Shown in pieces: positions 11,701-21,337 of a DNA stretch of 64,000 nucleotides; position 1 is the first letter of the stretch, and the number at the start of each line of letters is the position of its first letter. This DNA comes from Ceratothoa steindachneri (lineage: Eukaryota; Arthropoda; Malacostraca; Isopoda; Cymothoidae), in assembly GCA_963969495.1 (NCBI GenBank), contig OZ018319.1:201887278-201951277 (forward strand), written 5' to 3'. The translations under genes and the position numbers were made by a program. The notes beneath the pieces are model-generated. The model was not told where the DNA came from. It searched no databases and saw only the letters and a program-made list of their open reading frames with translations.

Positions 11701-14426
11701 GTAAGATATTTACATCTTTCCTTTCCTCATTGAGGGGGTGCGCCACCCTCTGACTAAGACTCATCAGGTAGCCTCCTCCCAAGTCATCTCAGATAACTAA
11801 AGTGAATTATTGTGCCCTTAAGGCTAGGATTCCATTTGTAGTTTCTTCCTAAACCCTATCGGGTTAGTACTCTGAGTATTGAGCCCTTGCGGCATGAGTA
11901 ATTATTGGTAATTATTGATAATTTTCCCATTGCTGAATTAATTAATAACTAGTGTGTAATTATTTGTATTATGGGTTTTTTTTGTGTAATTAAATATTAT
12001 TTATGCAATTCTTGTCTAAGTCCTCCAACCACCAAAGCCTAATTAAATAAGACCAATCTTGGCCAACCATATTTAAAGTATTTGGATAACAAAAACCCTG
12101 CACACTCAACAAAATTCAATTATTATTTTGGGCTGTCATAGTCCTTCCCAGAAACAAATGAAGGAATTGAGTATTAGGCAATAACTTCCTAATTCTATGA
12201 CAATGTTCATAATTTCGACAAATATGTATCATTTTTTTTTTTCAAGAGGCTATCTGGCGACTTCCCACTTGGGCAAAAGTCACCTCAAACAAACAGCCCA
12301 GTTCTAGGCATATGTATCAAATTAAGGTTATTTCTCTGATACTGACTCATAATTCATCTCTCCTACAGGTTATGGCTATCATGGGTACCCACAATTCTCA
12401 ATCAGTGATCTGTTCTTACTATATATAATTATTAAACTAATTAATTATTAATATTATAAAAATAGAAATAGCTATTCTTTTTGTACATTATTCTAATGCT
12501 TGTAGCATTCGTTTTTTGGAGAAAAAAAATGAGATTTGAAAAAACCCAGAATAAAACCTGGGTTTTGCCAACCCAGTTTGGGGACCAGTGGTATGGGAGT
12601 ATTAAACAACCATCTCAGTGTCTTACTTGTCATATGTGCAGGAGCAGAGCCCTGCTGGAAAATGTAAGGCCTTCCCACTGCTACTTGGCCCATCCAAGGA
12701 TTGACTACAGTGCCCAGCACCTCAATGTAAAGGTCAGCATTGACCTTGAAGCTCTTGGCTAAGATGTGAGAAGGCATAATGTAGCTCTCTCTGCTGACCA
12801 TGCTTAGAATCATCACACTTTGTCCTTATTCTCAGCCATCATACTGCCCTTTCACTTCGTAAATGAGGTTCCTAGGGTAGTTAAACAAATTCTCAATCTT
12901 CACGCTTCTCCTGGTGTGGAGAGCTGTGGGTATTGTGTACTCTTTTTTTTATTACAGCTGCCATTCTTAGAAGAAACTGTGTGTGCTGTTGCCTGCATGA
13001 AAGCTAAACCCTTAATGAGCATGTCTAAAGTCAAGTAACCAACATTGGTGCAATCATTAACCCTTAGGCACATTTTTAACTTTATATCAATTTACCTGAA
13101 AGGTGTCATATATGTAAATTAAACAGGTAGATTATAAGCATATTCATCGATCCTGACAACCAATTTTCTTGTGGGTAACACCTAGAGGATGCCAGTGTGT
13201 GTAAGAGTACTGAACTCAACTGCCATCATCATCAAGGCCTCAGTACACAATATTTGTGTATTAGCATGTATCAATGCCATAGGATCTTATTATTTAAAGC
13301 TGAAACCAATGAGGACATCTCCCCAGAAAGTTTGAAGAAAAGATCTGTAAAGAAAATGAAGATGGAAGATATGTCCACAGATGCTGGCTCATGCTACACC
13401 TGATACTTTATGGGGCACAAACTGAGGACAGGAAGGTGTGCCACTCCTCCTGATTAGAGCTAGAGCAGGTACTTTACACCTATACAATACCCATCCCCCC
13501 TTGTGGGGGGATCAACATTAGTATAGAAGATAGATGGAAAGAAAGCAGATCAGGGCTGGTGAGATCCCATGAACCCAGCCAAGATCACATTTCAATCTAG
13601 TTAGAGCCTGCTGGGGTGCTAAGGCTGGGTGGGTGGGCCATTCACCCAGGTAGCAGGTGTAACAATCTACGAAAGGTACCACACAGTGGCTGCAAGGGCT
13701 GTATACATTTAATATTTACTGAGATTGCATTTTTGTTTAATCCATAGTTGATTCAACAATTTTAATGAAGTAGGAGTTTTGATGTACTACTTCCTCAGTC
13801 TCTCCTACAGGTCATTGAGGATTTTCCCTAACATGCCAGGCATTCAATAGAGTTCAGCATGGGGAGTTACCCGGTCACTCTAACACTTGTTTTCCATTTT
13901 CACCTTAAGAATTTTTTAACTGAGGCACGGGTACCAGTTATTTCTTGATCTTGCAGCATTATTTAATACTGCCAATCATAGTGTTCTTCTTTATTGCCTT
14001 TGTGAATTCCTGGGTATATTTGAAACTGCACTGAACTGGCATGCTCATATCTATAGTCTTGAATTCAGTCTATTTACATCAAATGCAATATATTTCAGTC
14101 AACAAAGGTGTTATGGTTCTTGAGCCGCTCCTGTTTTATATCTATAGGTATATCTTCTTCTTGCCGTACAAAATTTATTATCCATGATAAAATATTACCA
14201 AATTTTTAGCACCTTTCCCATTGTTGCATAAATATTGGGATAATATAAACATCCTTTTATTTTACTATAACATAAATAATGGCATTTAATCCTATATGAT
14301 TTTAATCTAAAAACAAACTACCTAGTTAATTTTTACTAGTTGTCTGAGCTACCATGAGAGGTTCTTTTCATAATTATGATATTTTTAGTTTTTCTTTACA
14401 CTTTAAAACAAAGGATAATGAATATA

Positions 14427-14476
<50 letters not shown>

Positions 14477-14660
14477 GATATTTATTGTAGATGCATGATT
14501 TAGTTTTTAATAATCCATGATAGTGATACTTTTTTAGGCACTATTTTGGACTCTTGCAATCTTGTGGATGCAGTTTAGGAGGCAGGTATTGACTCAAACA
14601 ACCTCTGATAGGCCCGCGTAGCTTTTGCCAGCCTTTGAATTATCTTATGAAACTTCACTT

Positions 14661-14702
<42 letters not shown>

Positions 14703-14880
14703 CACTAATTCAGTGATGATATCCTAACCAAAGTATTATACTAGTGAGCTATGTATATATTGCAATCAAAAACACTTACCTACAAATTTTTAATGCATTG
14801 GAATCAGATGCAACCATTTTCATATCAAATTTAACCTCAGATGTTGCCTTTAGAGGATTTCGATGAAACCAATATGACAT
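8579..14880 (-). CDS. BROX: BROX, BRO1 domain-containing protein, 5' half (4 coding exons)
   Basis: BROX is a BRO1-domain protein of the ALIX family that binds ESCRT-III (CHMP) subunits and is linked to membrane and nuclear-envelope work. Four minus-strand exons join into 194 codons: MSYWFHRNPLKATSEVKF..., AVFELVSVLQNAAFWYTKHA, KEVHRSLRRGAGILKYVQ and ending AYLNQTTAEAQE. These are colinear with the N-terminal half of animal BROX, which starts with a W-F-H-R-N-P-L-K-A-T motif. Exons are 101, 207, 96 and 179 bp; the phases 2, 2, 2, 1 fit without a frameshift, and every junction has GT and AG. The start ATG (14880-14878) is the first codon of the homologous N-terminus. The remaining roughly 200 residues (rest of the BRO1 domain and the C-terminal tail) must lie beyond position 1. 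Introns are loaded with transposons. No promoter was identified. Confidence 0.93.
9042..9137 (-). CDS. BROX: BROX coding exon 3
   Basis: The acceptor is ATTTGCAG|AACTCACC and the donor is GAAGA|GTAAGC. It encodes ETHHDAVFELVSVLQ and NAAFWYTKHAVKVSSQE. The D-A-V-F-E-L and WYTK motifs are hallmarks of the BROX/ALIX BRO1 domain. Confidence 0.92.
9763..9969 (-). CDS. BROX: BROX coding exon 2
   Basis: The acceptor is a T-rich tract then CCAG|TGACTT, and the donor is CCAGA|GTAAGT. It encodes SDLKQARLRLLELTQ through RFRWTNSMLGTAPE, matching the BROX helices that end in the R/K-F-R/K-W-T motif. It enters and leaves in phase 2. Confidence 0.92.
11068..12203. mobile_element. Unidentified 1.1-kb insert inside the MITE
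   Basis: This segment is absent from the other copies of the MITE. Its left edge reads GTCAAAG and its right edge CTATGAC, imperfect inverted termini of about 7 bp, flanked by tgttt and tgttc, which may be a 5-bp target duplication. It contains a C-run (11370-11380) and no recognisable protein. The superfamily cannot be assigned from sequence alone. Confidence 0.45.
12232..12309 (-). mobile_element. 78-bp 5'-truncated LINE stub with target duplication
   Basis: The stub matches the extreme 3' end of the I/Nimb-type LINE (compare 1547-1630): a T-run (minus-strand poly(A)), then caagaggctatctggcga, and the motif cttgggca. It is flanked by a perfect 10-bp duplication atatgtatca (12222-12231 and 12310-12319), and the MITE sequence continues on both sides. 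Confidence 0.85.
13109..14779. other. BROX intron 1, no gene recognised
   Basis: AT-rich intronic sequence between the mariner remnant and exon 1. It contains two TA microsatellites (14434-14469 and 14665-14701) and a short hairpin-like cccccc/gggggg pair at 13495-13511. No protein-coding or RNA gene was recognised. Confidence 0.6.
14434..14469. repeat. (TA)n microsatellite
   Basis: About 18 uninterrupted TA units in BROX intron 1; a second run lies at 14665-14701. Confidence 0.97.
14780..14880 (-). CDS. BROX: BROX coding exon 1
   Basis: It starts with ATG at 14880-14878 and encodes MSYWFHRNPLKATSEV...ALKIC plus two bases (AG) of a Ser codon. The donor on the minus strand is TTTGTAG|GTAAGT. 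Bases 14881-14940 are AT-rich; no clear acceptor was seen just upstream, so this may also be the first transcribed exon. Confidence 0.92.
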
Positions 14881-15595
14881 TTTGTATACTTTTTTTTTAT
14901 TTAAGAATTAAACTTTAGAAATTAGTTTTTATTGGGATAATTTTCTGTAATAAAAGTCACAATTATAATGTTACTCATAAAGTTTACACCTTTTAATTTA
15001 TTAAAATAATATAATAACTGAAGTTCTCCAAGAGTTTGATAGGGAAAAAAATAATTTTAAAGTGAAAATTTCTGAAGGGGAATAACCTGAGTAACACTGA
15101 GAGGTGACTACTTGTTGAAATGGAATATATATTGAGTTAGGTTTAAAAGGGATTTTTTAGTGATATCTTCAAGGGAATAAAGGACCATAGATATTCTCAT
15201 TAGCTTTTCCCACCTTTCTAAATTGCTGTCCAGAACAAAGCTAATTATTACCTCTCCTTTCTTTTGTAATGAAAGTGGAGTATGCGGATCAAAGGACTAT
15301 TCTCCACTATTTTCTGTATGAGACTACTACTACTAGATTATTTAAAAATAGCGGGGAGAGCAAACCCCAACAATTAAAGGGGGTGCCCCCATTTTGAAAT
15401 TCCCTTCAAAATGATATATAATACAATATGATGTAATTTAAATAACCTAACAAGAAAAAACTTCTCTTTTTTTTTATTTCCCCCCCTCAAAAAAACAGTC
15501 TCTAAATTAAAAAAGATGTTTTTAATTATCCAAAAAATTGAGGGTAAGAATTTTCCAAAATTTAATCGATATGCGTACTGCATAATTTTGTTTTT
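14881..15595. other. AT-rich region upstream of BROX start
   Basis: This would contain the BROX 5' UTR and promoter. No convincing TATA box, Inr or CpG island is visible. Nothing else was recognised. Confidence 0.4.
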
Positions 15596-16003
15596 TGACA
15601 AGCTCTGATGGCGATTCAGAGTCTCAGACACAATCCGATAGATGCAGTGTATGGGGTCTAGATGGCTTTTCTCATCCATTAAATTATGTTATTAGGATTA
15701 TTTATCTGACATTTAATGATTTCTCTATATACATTAATTGTATTCAATAACTCATCCCCTGACCTACAACTATCACAAATTAAACTATTTGGCTTCTCAT
15801 CTGCGAGTGAAGTTCAGTTGAGCTTCCTTCACCCACATGACCCTGCCAACTCGTTTGTGTATCTTACACCACCTGATGAACTTCTTCTTGATGCTAGTGA
15901 TGTGTTAATGATTGTTAGTCTAACAATGATTACGGGCCAAACCTATACATTGACAAAATTAAAAATGAAGAAAGCTACCACTATGACAAATGACCGCAAA
16001 TAG
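15596..16003. other. Two unassigned open reading stretches, possible host exons
   Basis: On the minus strand ATG at 15679 opens MDEKSHLDPIHCIYRIVSET..., which looks coding for about 28 residues and then meets CTT|GTCAAA, a possible but weak donor. On the plus strand an ORF at 15716-16003 contains FGFSSASEVQLSF, VYLTPPDELLLDASDVLMIV. The PP-x4-LL-x2-SDVLMIV ending is reminiscent of the last strands of RCK/TrkA-C domains of Slo-type K+ channels, but the resemblance is short. Neither is assigned; both could be chance ORFs. Confidence 0.25.
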
Positions 16004-16014
16004 AGTAATATTGA

Positions 16015-16018
<4 letters not shown>

Positions 16019-16080
<62 letters not shown>
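16019..16080. repeat. (TA)n microsatellite
   Basis: About 31 TA units. The ORFs of alternating Ile/Tyr read through it on both strands are artefacts. Confidence 0.97.
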
Positions 16081-16083
<3 letters not shown>

Positions 16084-16849
16084 TATACTGGTATATATTT
16101 TTAGTGTATTCAAACCATGATTTGAATCTTCACGACTCATTTCATAATTATAAAGTCTTATCACATATTAGTTCATATATATAGTAAATTGCTTATCATC
16201 CAATTTCAATGTGTCATCCTAAATACTATTTTAATATAATATGCTTTTATTGCAGTATTTTATTAAAGCATACATTAGATATTTATAAAAAAAGCAAGGG
16301 TACTGGTATAAGTACCGTAGATGGTGATTACAATAGTGTATTTAACAATACACATCAAATACCAAAATCGTCACTTTTGCAGCTAAGTTGTACTCACATA
16401 AAAATCTGTAGCATCTAAAATAAACATTTCTTAAAGAAAATTCTTTATGAACACTTCACTATACATATGTACAAATTTTAGGGAAAGTTCCAAAAAATTC
16501 GATTTCTACGTCAAGTGACCTTTTCGAGGTCAACTTTTTTGTTTGACCTTGTAAGGAAATATATGCATTAATAAAAGTTCTAGGGAATCTCATTAGTTTT
16601 AAAATGGTATCAGAATGAGCTATGTAGGTGCAATAGTCTCTAAGTTAGTTGACTTTGAACTTTTTCAGTTTTTGCAATGGCCTTTTTGTCCCAACTGTGA
16701 GTCATATCTCATAAACCATTTGACCTACAGAGGTGAGACACATACCATTGAATTTTTGTCTCATTAAAGCCCATAAGTACAGTAATTTGCAAGAAAATCT
16801 GAGTCAGTGGCAAAAATGACTGGTGAATTGACATGGAATGACCCTAAAG
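16081..16849. other. Gene-free AT-rich sequence
   Basis: No gene or recognisable repeat. A stretch around 16500-16830 (gtcaagtgacctttt, gaggtcaacttttttg) has the look of an old dispersed repeat but has no second copy here. Confidence 0.4.
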
Positions 16850-17445
16850 TGGGCAGGTTTAGTTTCTTGAGTCTTTCCTCTGGTACAAGTCTAGTGGCTC
16901 TTTGTTAGACATTCTCTACATTTAAATGTTGATCCCTTTTCCTTCCATTCCTCACTGAGTACATTGTGTACTCATCACCCTGGTGTCACATCTTACCTTG
17001 ACCACTCTATGTCTCCATGATGGGCTCAACCACAGCATGCTTGCGCTGGCCAGACTATGTTGAGTGTTTTGCCTCTGTTCTTAGTTTAGTTTTTTCCTCC
17101 CTTTGTTTCTTTGTCAGGTCATGAGCCACTCCACTATGATGCATCTCACTGCCTTGTAGTCTCCTAATATTTCTAAATAATCTTTCCTTCGTCTCTCCAT
17201 CAGAGAAAACAAGTATAGGTCTATTCTTATCATCAGATTCTTTCACAGCCCATTCATATTTAATAGTCCCTATTTTGTCTCTGCTAGATTTGTTATTGGC
17301 AGCATCATACACCTTTCTATAAAAAGACTGTAAAATAGTCAAAGACAATTTAGCCATAGTAAAGCTGTATTGAGTTTCATTAATTAACTTATGTTTATCT
17401 AAGTGATCCTTAATAGATTTTCCTATTATAGATTCATCATTTGGT
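16850..17445 (-). mobile_element. Scrambled CR1/L2-like LINE fragments
   Basis: Read on the minus strand, pieces of one LINE type occur in the wrong order. 17440-17290 resembles an RT block (DESIIGKSIKDHLDKHKLIN, then QSFYRKVYDAAN), which aligns with ESIIARNIRDHLDKHKLIKE in the CR1 at 32260-35198. It is followed at 17290-17055 by an ORF1-type C-terminus (RPILVFSDGETKERLFRNIR, then VAHDLTKKQREE). At about 16950-16855 comes an RT C-terminal piece (QRATRLVPEERLKKLNLPT). The single open frame 17357-17055 fuses RT and ORF1 sequence and so is not a natural protein. Confidence 0.6.
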
Positions 17446-17489
17446 AAATTGAGACAAAGATAGCGCCATCATTCCCAGGGTTTTAGAGA

Positions 17490-17630
17490 CTTCTAATCAA
17501 TAAAAGTTATAGAAGAAATGTTATTCAGCTCATCAAATTACAAAGGAATACCCGTTTTGGGTGCAATTCTGATGAAATTAAGTTTATTGATACTTTGTTA
17601 CTTTTTATAAGCTCTGACAAAAAAATAGGG
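17490..17630 (+). mobile_element. 3' end of an L2/CR1-like LINE
   Basis: Matches the 3' end of the element at 25635-28372: aataaaagttatagaagaaatgt... through gatgaaattaagtttattgat, about 90 percent alike by eye to 28240-28370. A flanking phrase (taaattgagacaaagatagtgccatc) occurs twice, at about 17443 and 17631, bracketing this fragment and perhaps a target duplication of about 30 bp. Confidence 0.65.
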
Positions 17631-17810
17631 TAAATTGAGACAAAGATAGTGCCATCAATCCCAGGGTTGAACTCTCACCTCATGAAGAAAATTGAAGACA
17701 AAGACAGAGCATAGATGAACTATAGGAGGAGAAAGACAAGGTGCAGTTACCAAACCTACTGCAACAGCAGTGAGAGTGGCCAAATATCGGTTTGAACAGA
17801 GGTTAGCACA

Positions 17811-20800
17811 TTTAAAAAAAAAAAATTTAAGAGCCTATTTGGCAACTAGGCTACTTTAATATAAGAATATGCAAAAAAACAACAACAATAAGAAAAGGGA
17901 AAATGGCAACAAGGAGGAAGCGAGCTCCGGCATTGGGGGAAGGTCCGCCTCTTCCCCAGTGCAGGAACGTGCGATCTACAAAGAAAAAAACAAAAAAAAC
18001 CTAGTTAAATAAAGGGGAGAAGGCCAGCCACCCACCAAAAGTCTATAAGCCCACCATTCAATGTGCACGAACTCGTCCCGAGTACAAGGAACAGGCGGTA
18101 AGGACCCTGCACATCCCAGTACAGGGACAGGTAACATGCGAGGAGATCGCCCAGACTGGGACATTCAACAAGAATGTGCTGAACAGTCTGGGAGACAATG
18201 CAGTCTTCACAGTGGGCGGTGGCGAGCGTTCCATCAAATGGCAGTGCGTCTGGAGGTGCGTCCTTCGAGTGTGTCCAATTCGGAGAGGACAGAAAACAAC
18301 CTGAAGCCTTCACGGCATTGACGGGGGGGGAGTTCCATAGGAACAGTCATGGTGCAATGGCACGCAACTTTAAGTTCTCTTCGACCATCTCCCATCTTGT
18401 TTGCCAAGCAGCCCGAAGAGCTGCCCGTATTCCTGCCATGTAGTCAGTGTGAGGAAGAGTGAAACGCTTGTCCAGTCGCTGAGTCTTCGCGGACTGTTTG
18501 GCGCCCTCATTCCCCACAATTCCTACATGTCCAGGAACCCAGCAGAAGAAATCCCGACATCCACCCGGCTTGCCGAAACCGTGGCATTACGGATAGTGCA
18601 ATAGCCCTATCAGCGCCCCAAGGGTGAATGTCACGGAGTGGAGAATATCAATGGCGCGGGTACAAGAGACCCTAAGGCTGCGAATATGAGCCTCCCAGGT
18701 GAGGCGTCAGTCAAATACAAGACCAAGGAAACGGTGAGATTCAACCACTTACAGGTGTACCCCATTAAGAAACAAGTCTGGGTCAGGGTGGAGCCGTGGA
18801 TGGCGGCATAAGTGCACCACCTTAGTCTTGGCAAAGGAAAACCGAAACTTGTGTACTTCGGCATAGCGAGAGACGCGGTTCAATGTCTGTTTGAGTCAAC
18901 GCTCCAGAGTTGGCATCTGGGCCGCGCCAAAAGAGATCGAAAGGTTGTCCACGTAGATCGTAGCAAGAACATTTTCTGGCATCACCAAGGTGATGCTCAA
19001 GGCAAAGAGTTTGACACTGAGAACACTTCCTTGTGTGACACCCTCTTCCTGCTCCATTGGGCCGGAGAGGGCATCCCCACCTGTACGAGGAATCGACGAT
19101 CTCACAAAAATTCAGATATAGACATTAAGAGGCATCCCATCATCCCTATCCTGTGGAGAGCCTCCATGCGGTATCATAGGCCTTCTCCAGATGGAAAACA
19201 CTGCATCATAGTGCTGTCTACGAAGAAAGGCCTCGCAGACGGCATTTTCCAGTCGGAGAAGAGCATCAGATATAGAGTGGAACTTGCGGGAAGCCGCACT
19301 GTGCAGAAGACAGATGGCCTCCGCTGGCCAGAAAAAGGCTAATCTAACAGTTACCAATTTCTCCATCAACTTGTACATGCAAGAGGTTAAGAGAGATTGA
19401 GCAGAGACCAGCCAGAGTAGAGTGATCTCTCCCCGGTTTGTGAAAAGCGAGCACAGTAGCGATTTGCCAGGAATCCAGGAGACCCTCCACCCAGATCCTG
19501 TTGAACAAATCTAAGAGAAAGGCTATGCTTCGCTCACCCAGGTGTCGAAGCATGGCGTACTGGAAATCGTCTGGACCATTGGCAGTGTCCACGCATGAAG
19601 CAAGAGCAGAACGCAAATGACTCACAGTAAACCTGCCGTTGAAAGGTTCTCCGCCTCTGGAGGTAAAAGTCCAGTCAGCTGCCTTTCGCGACATCAGAAT
19701 GTACATTGAATGCTGGCGGAGCAGCATCCCAGCTAGAGAATGTGGAGAAAGCAGTCGCAAAGGATTCCGCCACGGACGCCGAGTCTGACATTGCGGTCTC
19801 ATTCTCCTGGAGAATGGGAGGGGGTCTTGTGAGAACTTGCCCCGAATCCTTTTGACTCGCTTTCACACCTCTGCTAAAGGAGTCTTCCCATTAAATGAAG
19901 ACACGTATGCCCACCAAGAAGAGCGGCGGGCGTACTTCTAAATATACCGGAACCTAGCCCTAGCCCGATGAAATTCACTGACAGTGAAATCATTCGGGAG
20001 GGGCGGGGGCGCTTATAGCGCATGTAGGCATAATGCTTCTGTTTGAGGGGTGTCTCACACTCGGCCAACCACCGCGCGAGTGATCAGCGGATGTGCAAAA
20101 TGGCCAGGCATTCTGGGAATAGTAGTCAGGCCCGCGGCGATGAGGTTGCCGGTGAAGAACTCAACGGCCTCATCTACTGACCTAAATTCCTCGACTAAGA
20201 GAGAATTCAGTCATTTCCTGAAATGCAGGCCACCATGCCCGCATCAAGCCAAGCACCACCGAGGTGGTCTCTCAGGCTGCAGCCGCCCTGAAAATGATAT
20301 TTGAATGGAAAAGTGATCACTACCATGGAGGTCATCGACCACCTCCCAATCAAAATCAGGCTGTGCATCCGAAGAGCACAAAGATAGGTCGAGGCAAGAA
20401 AATGAAGTGTTCTCGGGCAGTGATGCATAAACTTATCCACATCTAGGACAATTATCTCAAGCTCTTCGATCAGATCAGCAAGGACTTGTCCCTTGGGATT
20501 AATAGAGTAGTCTCCGCAGAAGGAGTGTCTACTATTTAGATCTCTGAGCAAGAGAAAGGGCCTCGGTAACTGTGCCACGACACGGCGGAATGTATGCAGA
20601 AATAACAGTATACCTCCTATCAAGGTACAGCTAAACAGCTAGTCCCTGAAAGAAGGTATCCTCCCACCCGCCCCCATCCTGCTGTGGTGGGGTCGCAAAA
20701 CCCTTATACCCTGGGAGGGTACACAGGGGGCATGCACCCAGCAGGGGTCGCAAAACCCTTATACCCTGGGAGGGTAGACAGGGGGCATGCACCCAGCATG

Positions 20801-21337
20801 GTCTCCTGCAAAAAGATAGCTAATGGGGAATGGGAGGAGACAAGCCTCCGCAGCTCCTCCCAGTTGGCCTGGAGTCCACGGCAATTCCATTGCCGGTATA
20901 TGTCCTACAAGCCTAGCTCAGAGGAGATGTGGGAGCCATCTTCAAACAAAAGTCCTTCACGGGAATGGCCAAACGCTTCCCGGAGGCAGAACTCCGGGCG
21001 CTATTAGCCGGACAATGCCCTAAAGAAGTTGTCACCTTCAAGGACTTATTGGGTGAGGTTGGGCTTGCCATGCGAGTCTTTTCCTCCCTCCGCCTCGAAA
21101 CCTTAGGAGGGAGGGGCTCTTTTTGAGGGCCCATTGTCTCCGAGCCACCCAGCCCAGTGGGCGTGGGCTAAGGAACCGAAGCTCCTTTGGTGTTTTCCTC
21201 CTTTCGGGGGGCAGCTTTAAGAAACCCGGAAGATGGTCTGGCAACCAACTTCAGGGGTGTTGGCTCCTGTGAGTCTAACGACTCAGTGGAGGTACGTGGC
21301 TGTTTCGCCTTACAGGAAACAGTCATGCTGGGGAAAG
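17811..21337 (-). pseudogene. Decayed second LINE segment (ORF1 tail, ORF2, 3' UTR)
   Basis: On the minus strand this gives the ORF1 C-terminus (VSRRREEKTRMASPTSPNKS at about 21100), then ORF2 endonuclease pieces (20900-20200), the linker, RT pieces (19800-18890, with YVDNLSISFGAAQMP at 18900-18960) and the C-terminal Cys region (CEDCIVSQTVQHILVECPS near 18130-18210). Compared with copy A it lacks about 0.75 kb around 18597 (the part between RT and RNase H in copy A, about 2390-3145). Frameshifts are frequent. The RT box is again YVDN. Confidence 0.8.
20689..20808. repeat. Direct duplication of about 58 bp in LINE ORF2
   Basis: The phrase ggggtcgcaaaacccttata...gggggcatgcacccagca occurs twice in tandem (starting at about 20689 and 20747). 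Copies A and C have it only once. Confidence 0.85.

Larger units (their letters stand above)
10905..12576 (+). mobile_element. hAT-type MITE, expanded by two internal insertions
   Basis: The same MITE family as 284-693. It starts CAGGGTTGGCAAATC at 10905 and ends GCCAACCCAG at 12576. Flanking 8-mers tctgggaa (10897-10904) and tttgggga (12577-12584) match at 6 of 8. The interior follows the family sequence to 11067 (TATGTTT), is broken by an insert to about 12203, resumes at 12204, is broken again at 12232-12309, and then runs to the 3' terminal repeat. It sits inside the mariner transposase. Confidence 0.85.
10600..13108 (-). mobile_element. Mariner-like transposon remnant split by a MITE
   Basis: Two inverted ends share TTTCAGGTAAATTGATA (near 10607-10624 and 13084-13101), each next to a TA dinucleotide, as expected for Tc1/mariner. 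The minus strand encodes transposase pieces: ESYIMPSHILAKSFKVNADL, VNPWMGQVAVGRPYIFQQ, GSAPAH (about 12760-12620), then, beyond the inserted MITE, a shifted reading of the WPPN-PDLNPLDY region and a C-terminus ending in DGSHFE (10690). The second catalytic Asp, normally in QQD-S/G-APAH, is Gly (QQGSAPAH). Without the MITE only about 840 bp remain, so the N-terminal DNA-binding part is largely gone. It lies in BROX intron 1. Confidence 0.85.

Noticed and set aside
15943..16184. ORFs of alternating Ile/Tyr on both strands
   Set aside because: They are translations of the TA microsatellite; the same holds at 41277-41576 and 57762-58049.
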